From Chloroflexota bacterium (GTDB lineage Bacteria; Chloroflexota; Anaerolineae; Anaerolineales; JACQED01), in assembly GCA_016200785.1 (NCBI GenBank), contig JACQED010000622.1, forward strand, positions 1-10,966: 10,966 nucleotides of DNA, in the 5' to 3' direction. This document shows, one piece after another, positions 5,171 through 10,966 of the stretch; position 1 is the first letter of the stretch; every line of letters starts with the position of its first letter. The notes below the pieces were generated by a model, which was not told the DNA's origin, did not search any database, and worked only from the letters and a program-made list of their open reading frames with translations. Made by a program: the position numbers and the translations under genes.

Positions 5171-6675
5171 GAGTCCTCCAGCAGAGGAATCCGAACCCGG
5201 ATCCGTGTCCCAGCGCCCGGACTGGAACGAATCTCCAGCGCGCCGCCGCACTGGGCGACCCGTTCCTGCATTCCCAGCAAGCCCAGGCCGCGCCGGCCGT
5301 GACCGTTCACCTGAACTTCTGTCGGGTCGAAGCCGCTCCCGTCGTCGGCGATCTCTCCGTCGAACGAGCCATCGCGCACGGTCAGCGACAGACGCACCCG
5401 GCGCGCGCCGGAGTGCCGCACGACGTTGCTCAACGCTTCTTGAAATGTGCGGAACAACGCCGTTTCAATTTCCGGCGGCAGGCGGCGCGTGAGCTCGCCG
5501 GAATCCAGATCGAATTGAATCCCGGCATCCCTCAGCGTGCGTTCGGCGTGGGCGCGCAGCGTCGGCGCCAGGCCGAGGTCGTCCAGCGCCGACGGGCGGA
5601 GGGAAAGGATCATGGCATAGGCTCGCTCGGTCGTCTCGGCGATCAGTGAGCGGGCCTGCCGGAGTTGTGACCGGGCCAGGTCGGGCCGTTCACTCCACAG
5701 CCGTTCGGCGCCTTCGAGGCTGGCAGCCAGCCCGGCGAGGTCCTGGCCGAGATCGTCGTGCAGATCGCGCGCGACTTTTCGGCGTTCTTCTTCTTGCGCG
5801 GTGATCAGGCGTTCGAGGAGTTCCTGCCGCTGACGCCCGTGTCGGCGCAGGTCTTCGGAGAGGGCACGATTCTCGGCTTCCTCGGATTGAATGCGCCCGC
5901 CCATCTGGTTGAAGGCCGCGGCCAACTGCCCGATCTCGTCCGGACTCTCGGCCGGCAGGCGCAGGCCGAGTTGTCCTCGGCCAAAGCGTGTGAGGGTTTG
6001 CGCCACCTGTTCGAGGCGGCGAATTACCATCCGGCTCATCGCCACATTGACGACGATCACTGTGATGACGATGGTGGCGACCCACCACAGGACATTCTCG
6101 CGCAGGTCGGCCGCCAGCGGCGTTTCCAACGGGGCTACCCAGATATCGGTGAGCAATACGCCGTTCAGGCGTTGATGGGGATCGTGGCAGGCATGGCACT
6201 CCGGCCGGTTTTCAATTGGGTTCATGCTGCGGAAGACACGCTGGCCGTCCGGCAGAGTGACCACCACGCTACTGGGGCGCGCCGCTGCGGGCAATTGGTG
6301 GCAAGGCTGGCAGGTGGGATCGCGGTTGTCCATTTGCCGGCCAACATCCACGCCCTGAGGCGCAAAGGCGACCCGGCCCGTTGTGTCGAGCAGATAGATC
6401 GCCCGAATCTTCTTGTCCTCACCGATCGCGTTCAGCATATGCTGGAGGCCCTCCACGTTGCGGGAAAGCATTTCGTGTAGGAGGCTGCTTTCGATGACCT
6501 GACCGGTTTGCGCGGCGACGGACGAGAGATCGGCGAGTGTGGCTTCACGGTGGCGCGCGTATTCGATGGCGGTGAACACGCCCAGGATCACGAGGAGAGG
6601 CAGCACGACGCCGAGGGTGACTTTGAGTCGCAGACTGCGTCTCGCCCCGCCGGAGAAAAGGCCGCTTGACCGCAT
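5098..6675 (-). CDS. Diheme periplasmic sensor histidine kinase (HK1)
   Basis: 525 aa. Membrane segment 1 (about 17-38), an outer domain with two c-type heme sites CQPCH (122-126) and CHACH (160-164), membrane segment 2 (about 195-213), HAMP (about 214-266), a coiled-coil stretch, a HisKA_3 dimerisation domain with phospho-accepting His306 (ARDLHDDLGQ), then a HATPase_c domain with N-box Asn417 (NVVRHSG) and G-boxes DDGSGFD (444-450) and GLGLLGM (463-469). Heme attachment outside the membrane fits sensing of redox state or a heme ligand such as NO or O2; the signal is inferred. Residues 502-525 are encoded by a dispersed repeat and are unlikely to belong to the fold. The ATG at 6675 lies 15 bp after RR2 and has only a weak ribosome site. 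The paired regulator is RR1. Confidence 0.93.
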   Translation of the reverse strand: MRSSGLFSGGARRSLRLKVTLGVVLPLLVILGVFTAIEYARHREATLADLSSVAAQTGQVIESSLLHEMLSRNVEGLQHMLNAIGEDKKIRAIYLLDTTGRVAFAPQGVDVGRQMDNRDPTCQPCHQLPAAARPSSVVVTLPDGQRVFRSMNPIENRPECHACHDPHQRLNGVLLTDIWVAPLETPLAADLRENVLWWVATIVITVIVVNVAMSRMVIRRLEQVAQTLTRFGRGQLGLRLPAESPDEIGQLAAAFNQMGGRIQSEEAENRALSEDLRRHGRQRQELLERLITAQEEERRKVARDLHDDLGQDLAGLAASLEGAERLWSERPDLARSQLRQARSLIAETTERAYAMILSLRPSALDDLGLAPTLRAHAERTLRDAGIQFDLDSGELTRRLPPEIETALFRTFQEALSNVVRHSGARRVRLSLTVRDGSFDGEIADDGSGFDPTEVQVNGHGRRGLGLLGMQERVAQCGGALEIRSSPGAGTRIRVRIPLLEDSPHPNPLPGGEGTRSPLPLGKGWG

Positions 6676-6690
6676 CGCTCGTCTCGCAGA

Positions 6691-7347
6691 CTAGTCCTCG
6701 CCGAAAGTGCCCTCGGCCAGCCCGGCGCGCACCGCATACGCCGCCGCCTCGGCTCGATTGTGCAGGTGCAGTTTCTGCAGGATGTTCTTCATGTGATACT
6801 TGACCGTGTTCTCGCTGATGCCGAGGCGCTGAGCGATTGCCTTGTTCGAGAAACCGAGGGCGATCAACTCCAACAATTCGACTTCGCGGTCGGTGAGCGA
6901 ATCGGCGGCGGGCACGTTTTCGTCGGGCTGGCGGGCAAAGCCGGCGATCACTTTCGCGGCCAGACTGCGCGGCAGGGGCGCTTCGCCGCGCGTGAGGCCT
7001 TCGAGCAGATCGAGGAATTCATCGGAACTGAGGCTCTTGAGAAGATAGCCGTGCGCGCCGGCCTTGAGCGCCTCGAACAGATCGGCGTCTTCCTGGGAGA
7101 CGGTGAGCATGACCACACGCGCCTCAGGCACTTCGGCCTTGAGGCGGCGGGTCGCCTCGATCCCGTCCACGCCGGGCATTTGAATGTCCATCAGCACCAC
7201 GTCCGGGCGCAGGCGGCGCGCTTCGGCGATGGCCTGCGCCCCGTCGCCGGCCTCGCCTACCACCTCCAGCCCAGCCGCTTTCAGCAGGCTGACGATCCCA
7301 TCACGGAAGAGCGGATGATCATCCGCGACCAAGACTCTCATCGTCAT
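6691..7347 (-). CDS. NarL/FixJ-family response regulator (RR2)
   Basis: 218 aa. Receiver with Asp9-Asp10, phospho-acceptor Asp54 (VVLMDIQMPG), switch Thr82 and Lys104; LuxR-type helix-turn-helix at about 150-206 (LTDREVELLELIALG, then SNKAIAQRLGISENTVKYHM). All phosphotransfer residues are present. The start is ATG at 7347, overlapping the 3' end of HK2 by 29 nt, which suggests translational coupling and partnership with HK2; an ATG two codons later (7341) is also possible. An AGGAG sits 12 bases upstream, slightly far. RR2 and RR1 are the same length and architecture but clearly diverged, so the two pairs probably have distinct targets. The stop is 15 bp before HK1. Confidence 0.95.
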   Translation of the reverse strand: MTMRVLVADDHPLFRDGIVSLLKAAGLEVVGEAGDGAQAIAEARRLRPDVVLMDIQMPGVDGIEATRRLKAEVPEARVVMLTVSQEDADLFEALKAGAHGYLLKSLSSDEFLDLLEGLTRGEAPLPRSLAAKVIAGFARQPDENVPAADSLTDREVELLELIALGFSNKAIAQRLGISENTVKYHMKNILQKLHLHNRAEAAAYAVRAGLAEGTFGED

Positions 7348-8815
7348 TTGAATGACTCTCTCCTTTGCTCAGAGGCAGGGTGACGACGACCCGCGTCCCG
7401 CCGCCCGGCGTGGAGGTGACGGCGAATGTGCCGCCGACAGCCTCGGCCCGTTCGCGCATGGTGTGCAGGCCGAAGTGAGGTCGGCGGTCGCGATCCGTGG
7501 CTGCCGGGTCGAAGCCCCGGCCGTCGTCGCCGACGGTGAGTGAAATCGCGCGCCCGCCGTTGGGGTCGAAGCGCACCCAGGCGTGCGCGGCCGCAGCGTG
7601 CTTTCGCACGTTGGTCAGCGCTTCCTGAATGATTCTCAGCAAATGCACTTCGCTCTCAGGCAACAACTCCAACGCGCCCATGCCCTCGCCGAGAACCAAA
7701 TCGGTCGAGATGCCGCTCTGCTCGCGGAAGCGCTCGACGTATTGTTCCAGCGCGCGCAGGAAGCCGCGCTCGCCATTGACCGTCGTTTTGAGATCGAGGA
7801 TCGCCTGACGCAGATCGACGAAGACACTGCGCGCTGCCTCTTCGAGTTGCCGGAGTTGATCGGCGGCCCCGGCTGTCTCGCCGCGCCGGAGGAGCAAACG
7901 CGCGGCCATAGCTTTAGTGTTGACGTAGCCGAGGACTTGCGCCACACCGTCGTGCAATTCGCGGGCGAGGCGCTGTCGCTCTTCGACGATCGCCTCCTGC
8001 CGGGCCTCGCGGGCGCGGCGTTCTAGTTCGGCCTGGCGGCTCAGGCCCTCGGCCATGCGGTTGACCGCGCCGGCGAGTTCGCCGAGTTCGTCCTGCTCGC
8101 CGGCCTGCACCCGCACGCGCTCGGAAAAGTCGCCGAGGGCGAATTGACGCAGCGGAGTTTGAAAGCGCTCGACGCGCCGCACGACCTGATGGTGGACGAG
8201 CAGGTAAACGCCGGATGTCACGAACACCGTTGCCAGCACGGCCAGGCCGAGGCTCAGTCGCAAGTCGGCGGCGGACTCGCGCTCCAGATCGCTCAAAGAG
8301 AAGTCGGCGATCAACACGCCGAGGTAAGGCGTGGTGGATTTATGGCACGCGTAGCAGGCTGGCTCGTTAGGGATGAGAATGCTGCTGCGGAGGACGGGCG
8401 CTTCGCCAGGCAGGCTGACGATCAGGCTGTGGCGCATTAACGTGCCGGAAGGCCGATGGCAATCCACACAGCCCGGCGAACTGCGATCGGGCGCGGGATG
8501 GAAGCCCTCGGCTGGCTCGGCCGCGCGCACCTCGCCACGCTCGTTGACGATCGCCACAAGCAGAACACTCTCCTGCGAACTGATGTCTCTGAGCATTTGG
8601 CGCAGTCGTTCTTGATCCTGTGACAGCATCGCCTGGCGCAGGCCGCCGCGCATCACCTCGCCGAGGCGGATGGCCGATTCTTCGAGTCGCTCCAGCAAAA
8701 GTTGCCGTTCGCGGAGATATTGAATTGCCGAAAGCGCGGCCAGCAGGAGGAACACGGGCAGAGCCACGCCGACCGTGACTTTGAAACGCAGGCTCTGAGT
8801 GAAGCGACGTTCCAT
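7319..8815 (-). CDS. Diheme periplasmic sensor histidine kinase (HK2)
   Basis: 498 aa from the ATG at 8815. Membrane segment 1 (about 12-33), outer domain with heme sites CVDCH (116-120) and CYACH (154-158), membrane segment 2 (about 186-207), HAMP (about 208-262), HisKA_3 with His288 (ARELHDGVAQ), HATPase_c with N-box Asn402 (TNVRKHA) and G-box DDGRGFD (430-436), then FGLHTMRERA. The outer domain shares its plan with HK1 (R-S-x(3)-P/I-N-E/R-P-x-C before the second heme, then LGVLxAD), so the two kinases are paralogues. Start choice is uncertain: ATG 8815 lacks a ribosome site, whereas a GTG at 8851 with a close G-rich stretch would add 12 hydrophobic residues. It is first in the HK2-RR2-HK1-RR1 operon. 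The ligand is unknown; redox or a diatomic gas is inferred from the hemes. Confidence 0.93.
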   Translation of the reverse strand: MERRFTQSLRFKVTVGVALPVFLLLAALSAIQYLRERQLLLERLEESAIRLGEVMRGGLRQAMLSQDQERLRQMLRDISSQESVLLVAIVNERGEVRAAEPAEGFHPAPDRSSPGCVDCHRPSGTLMRHSLIVSLPGEAPVLRSSILIPNEPACYACHKSTTPYLGVLIADFSLSDLERESAADLRLSLGLAVLATVFVTSGVYLLVHHQVVRRVERFQTPLRQFALGDFSERVRVQAGEQDELGELAGAVNRMAEGLSRQAELERRAREARQEAIVEERQRLARELHDGVAQVLGYVNTKAMAARLLLRRGETAGAADQLRQLEEAARSVFVDLRQAILDLKTTVNGERGFLRALEQYVERFREQSGISTDLVLGEGMGALELLPESEVHLLRIIQEALTNVRKHAAAAHAWVRFDPNGGRAISLTVGDDGRGFDPAATDRDRRPHFGLHTMRERAEAVGGTFAVTSTPGGGTRVVVTLPLSKGESHSNDDESLGRG

Positions 8816-8900
8816 AAACAGGTATACAGCGAATGGCAGAGAGCGATGCACCTACCCCCTGCCTGCCGGAGAGCATAGCCCGCGCGCGCGCGATCGGGTA

Positions 8901-8914
8901 GTGACGGCCATCAC
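8901..8914. promoter_or_regulatory. CRP/FNR-superfamily-like operator, GTGA-N6-TCAC
   Basis: A perfect GTGA-N6-TCAC core (spacer CGGCCA), the half-sites and spacing recognised by CRP-type regulators. The outer bases (A/G) are not the full TGTGA/TCACA, and it is not an FNR TTGAT-N4-ATCAA site. It lies 86 bp upstream of the HK2 ATG and 224 bp from ccmE, so the sensor operon is the more likely target. Confidence 0.4.
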
Positions 8915-9013
8915 GCGGAATACGGATAACTGTCATCGCAGACGGCAAATTCGCCGCGCGGCATCACCGCGCAGATCTCTATTTGACCCTTAATCTGATT
9001 CGCTTTGCATTTG

Positions 9014-9031
9014 TTCTAATCGGTGTTAGAA
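9014..9031. promoter_or_regulatory. Palindrome TTCTAA-N6-TTAGAA, operator candidate
   Basis: Two perfect 6-bp inverted half-sites with a 6-bp spacer, in AT-richer sequence than its surroundings and midway between the divergent genes. The geometry suits a dimeric DNA-binding protein. It does not match a site I can name. Confidence 0.35.
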
Positions 9032-9106
9032 TTTTCGCAACCTCCGGGCGAGAAGTCACGCCCGCTTGTTGACATTGGATACTGACCAAATCTCAGGGGC
9101 TTAGGG

Positions 9107-9112
9107 TAAAAT
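9107..9112 (+). promoter_or_regulatory. Probable -10 element of the ccmE promoter
   Basis: TAAAAT (five of six to consensus) 25 bp before the ccmE start. A partial -35, CTGACC (9082-9087), lies 19 bp upstream; a perfect TTGACA (9069-9074) is also near but at too long a spacing. The transcript would have a short leader containing the AGGAG ribosome site at 9127-9131. Confidence 0.4.
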
Positions 9113-9137
9113 TCGCCTCGCAACTCAGGAGACGGAC

Positions 9138-9665
9138 ATGGCTCAATCTGTCGCTGCTCAAAAAGCGTTCGCCCGGCCGGCGGGCGGGCGAATGAAGTTT
9201 CTCGTCGGCGGCTTGCTCATTCTGGCCGCGATTGTGTACCTCATCGTTTCCTCGACGCAGAGTTCGGCGCAGTTCTTCTACACAGTGGACGAACTGAGGG
9301 CGCAGGGCGCGAAGGCCGTGGGCAAGAATCTGCGCGTGTCGGGCGCGGTGCTGGGCGACACGATTCAGTATGACCCGAAGACGCCCGAACTGCGCTTCTC
9401 GGTCGCGCAGGTGACCGACGACACGGCGGCAATTGAGAAAGCCGGCGGCCTGGCGGCGGCGCTCAAAGCGGCGGCAGCCGATCCCAACGCGGCGCGCATC
9501 CCGGTCCTCTACGTCGGGCCCAAGCCCGATCTGATGAAGGCCGAGGCCCAGGCGATCGTCACCGGCAAACTGGGCGAGGACGGCGTCTTTCGCGCCGACG
9601 AACTCTTGCTCAAATGCCCGACGCGCTACGAAGACAGCCTTCCGGCGCAGGCTTCGGGTAATTGA
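9138..9665 (+). CDS. ccmE: Cytochrome c maturation heme chaperone CcmE, cysteine type
   Basis: 175 aa. CcmE binds heme covalently on the outer face of the membrane and hands it to the CcmF lyase. Seen: a short cytoplasmic N-terminus, one membrane anchor (about 19-38), then a beta-rich OB-fold domain (FYTVDELRA, LRVSGAVLGDT, VLYVGPKPDLM, AIVTGKLGEDGVFRADELLLKC). The heme-binding residue in the common type is His in HxxxY; here it is Cys160 in CPTRY (CxxxY), as in the cysteine-type CcmE known from Desulfovibrio and archaea. The ATG at 9138 has AGGAG six bases upstream. ccmF follows after 105 bp. The extra residues around 90-110 (Ala-rich) lengthen a loop. The identification is firm. Confidence 0.95.
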   Translation: MAQSVAAQKAFARPAGGRMKFLVGGLLILAAIVYLIVSSTQSSAQFFYTVDELRAQGAKAVGKNLRVSGAVLGDTIQYDPKTPELRFSVAQVTDDTAAIEKAGGLAAALKAAAADPNAARIPVLYVGPKPDLMKAEAQAIVTGKLGEDGVFRADELLLKCPTRYEDSLPAQASGN

Positions 9666-9679
9666 GGTGATCTCGACTT

Positions 9680-9748
9680 AACCGCGAAGCCGCGAAGAGC
9701 GCGAAGGTTTTTGATCGTCTTCTTGGCGTTCTTTGCGTCTTGGCGGTT
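9680..9748. repeat. Dispersed inverted repeat between ccmE and ccmF
   Basis: Two 27-bp arms (9680-9706 and 9722-9748), each beginning or ending with AACCGC-type sequence, are imperfect reverse complements (about 22 of 27 by eye) around a T-rich centre. The arms are built of GCGAAG/GCCAAG-like steps, a pattern of a widespread intergenic repeat whose translation reads NRQDAKNAK. It would form a long hairpin in the ccm mRNA. Confidence 0.65.
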
Positions 9749-9770
9749 CAAAAACTTTTCGGAGCACGCA

Positions 9771-10966
9771 TTGGTCGCTAATTTCGGATTTTTCGCACTG
9801 GTCATTGCCTTCCTCGCCGCGCTGTACGCCGCGGCGGTCGGCGTTGCGGGCGCGCAACAGCGTAGGCCGGAGTGGGTCGCCAGCGCGCGTAACGCGGCCC
9901 TCGCCGTCTGGCCGTTGATCACCCTCGCCGCCCTGTGCCTCATCGCGCTCCTCGTCACCGAGCAGTATCAAATTGAATACGTCTCGCGTGTCTCCAGCCG
10001 CGCCATGCCGACCTTTCTCAAAGTCACCGCGCTGTGGGGCGGGCAGGCGGGCAGTCTCGTCTTCTGGTCGTGGTTGATGTCCACTTATCTCGGCACGGCC
10101 ATGCTGAGGCGCTGGGATCGCGATCGGGCGATGATGCCCTATGCCATCGCCGTGATGACGATCACCGTCGCATTTTTCCTGGGCCTTGTCATCTTCGTCG
10201 AGAATCCCTTCGCCCGGCTGTGGCAGACGGCGGGCGGCGAGACGGTCATCGCCATGCTCCAGCCGCGCGGGACGCTCCCCTTCACGCCGCAGGACGGGCA
10301 GGGCCTCAATCCGCTTCTGCGCCACCCCGGCATGATCATTCACCCGCCGATGTTGTACTCGGGCTTCGTCGGCTTTGTCGTGCCGTACGCCTTCGCCATC
10401 GCCGCTCTGATCACCGGCCGCGCCGACGACGAATGGATTCGCACGACGCGGCGCTGGACGCTCGTCGCCTGGCTGTTCCTCTCGCTCGGCCTGATCCTCG
10501 GCGGGCGTTGGGCTTACGACGTTCTCGGCTGGGGCGGCTACTGGGGCTGGGACCCGGTGGAGAACGCGGCCTTCATGCCGTGGCTCACCGGCACGGCCTT
10601 TTTGCACTCGGTGATGATTCAAGAAAAGCGCGGGATGTTCAAGCAGTGGAACATGATCTTGATCATCCTGACTTACGCGCTGGTGATCTTCGGGACGTTC
10701 CTGACTCGCTCCGGCGTTCTCTCCTCGGTTCACGCCTTCGCGCAGAGCGCGATCGGGCCGCTGTTCTTCGCCTTCATCGGCCTGACCTTCCTCGGCTCGC
10801 TGGCCCTGCTCTTCTGGCGCTGGGATTTGCTGAAGAGCGAGAATCAACTCGACGCGCTTCTGTCGCGCGAGGCGGCCTTCCTGCTCAACAATGTTCTGTT
10901 CCTCGGCATCTTCGCCGCCGTGCTGTGGGGCACGGTCTTCCCGATGATCTCCGAAATCTTCACCGG
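9771..10966 (+). CDS. ccmF: Heme lyase CcmF (5' part)
   Basis: 398 codons visible; the 3' end is past the right edge. CcmF is a polytopic membrane protein that accepts heme from CcmE and joins it to CxxCH in apocytochromes. Seen: many hydrophobic segments; WGGQAGSLVFW (89-99), typical of the CcmF/CcsA superfamily; HPPMLYSG with His191; the WWD heme-binding motif WGGYWGWDPVEN (254-265); and SGVLSSVHAFA (conserved outer loop His). No in-frame ATG is available near the start; the TTG at 9771 has GGAG (9761-9764) six bases upstream and matches the usual N-terminus of the family, so it is the likely start. It is translated from 23 bp after the dispersed repeat. It would serve all the cytochromes and heme sensors in this window. 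Confidence 0.93.
   Translation, partial: MVANFGFFALVIAFLAALYAAAVGVAGAQQRRPEWVASARNAALAVWPLITLAALCLIALLVTEQYQIEYVSRVSSRAMPTFLKVTALWGGQAGSLVFWSWLMSTYLGTAMLRRWDRDRAMMPYAIAVMTITVAFFLGLVIFVENPFARLWQTAGGETVIAMLQPRGTLPFTPQDGQGLNPLLRHPGMIIHPPMLYSGFVGFVVPYAFAIAALITGRADDEWIRTTRRWTLVAWLFLSLGLILGGRWAYDVLGWGGYWGWDPVENAAFMPWLTGTAFLHSVMIQEKRGMFKQWNMILIILTYALVIFGTFLTRSGVLSSVHAFAQSAIGPLFFAFIGLTFLGSLALLFWRWDLLKSENQLDALLSREAAFLLNNVLFLGIFAAVLWGTVFPMISEIFT

Larger units (their letters stand above)
8816..9137. promoter_or_regulatory. Divergent intergenic control region between HK2 and ccmE
   Basis: 322 bp without a supportable gene. It holds a CG dinucleotide run (8881-8892), a CRP-like site (8901-8914), a palindrome (9014-9031), a small hairpin CGGGCG/CGCCCG (9045-9064) and a likely rightward promoter before ccmE. 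No convincing leftward -35/-10 pair for the sensor operon was found by eye. Short shadow frames across the region have no recognisable content. Confidence 0.6.

Noticed and set aside
4516..6480. Long plus-strand frames opposite RR1 and HK1
   Set aside because: Shadows of genes with intact catalytic motifs on the minus strand.
8881..8892. Run of six CG dinucleotides, possible Z-DNA element
   Set aside because: Too short and in GC-rich surroundings; nothing links it to a function.
9678..10847. Open frame of 389 codons on the minus strand
   Set aside because: Antisense to ccmF, rich in charged residues typical of GC-rich shadow frames, and it starts inside ccmF; the plus strand shows clear CcmF motifs.

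Overview
The window is a GC-rich bacterial segment devoted mostly to c-type cytochromes: the proteins themselves, heme-binding sensors that may control them, and part of the machinery that attaches heme. No tRNA, rRNA, CRISPR array, transposase or integrase is visible. The combination of Sec/Tat lipoprotein cytochromes, NarL-type two-component pairs, a Cys-type CcmE and dispersed palindromic repeats suits an environmental, anaerobic or facultative respirer. I lean to Chloroflexota (Anaerolineae-like), but this is an inference from gene style and repeat families, with no marker gene present.

Layout. (1) 1-1192, minus: 5' part of an OmcA/MtrC-type multiheme surface cytochrome (five CxxCH visible, the rest off the left edge). 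(2) 1313-3040, minus: a lipoprotein of three tandem monoheme helical domains. (3) 3060-3398, minus: a stand-alone degenerate receiver with Glu at the phospho-Asp position. Genes 3 to 1 run in series; a strong hairpin lies between the triheme protein and the OmcA-like gene. (4) 3630-4280, plus: an isolated DUF3800 protein, opposite in strand to its neighbours and flanked by repeat and hairpin sequence. (5) 4426-8815, minus: a four-gene operon read HK2-RR2-HK1-RR1. Both kinases carry two CxxCH motifs between their two membrane segments, so both look like periplasmic diheme sensors feeding NarL/FixJ regulators. (6) 8816-9137: a divergent regulatory region with a CRP-like GTGA-N6-TCAC site and a second palindrome. 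(7) 9138 to the right edge, plus: ccmE (cysteine-type heme chaperone) and ccmF (heme lyase, truncated by the edge), separated by a dispersed inverted repeat.

How they may work together. Ccm proteins would attach heme to the two cytochromes and to the two sensor kinases. The sensors would read redox state or a heme ligand outside the membrane and set the activity of two DNA-binding regulators. Plausible targets are the neighbouring cytochrome genes. The pseudo-receiver beside the cytochromes may be a phosphorylation-independent partner. The least explained parts are the twin diheme kinases, the pseudo-receiver, and a near-consensus minus-strand promoter just after RR1 that faces no minus-strand gene for about 1 kb.
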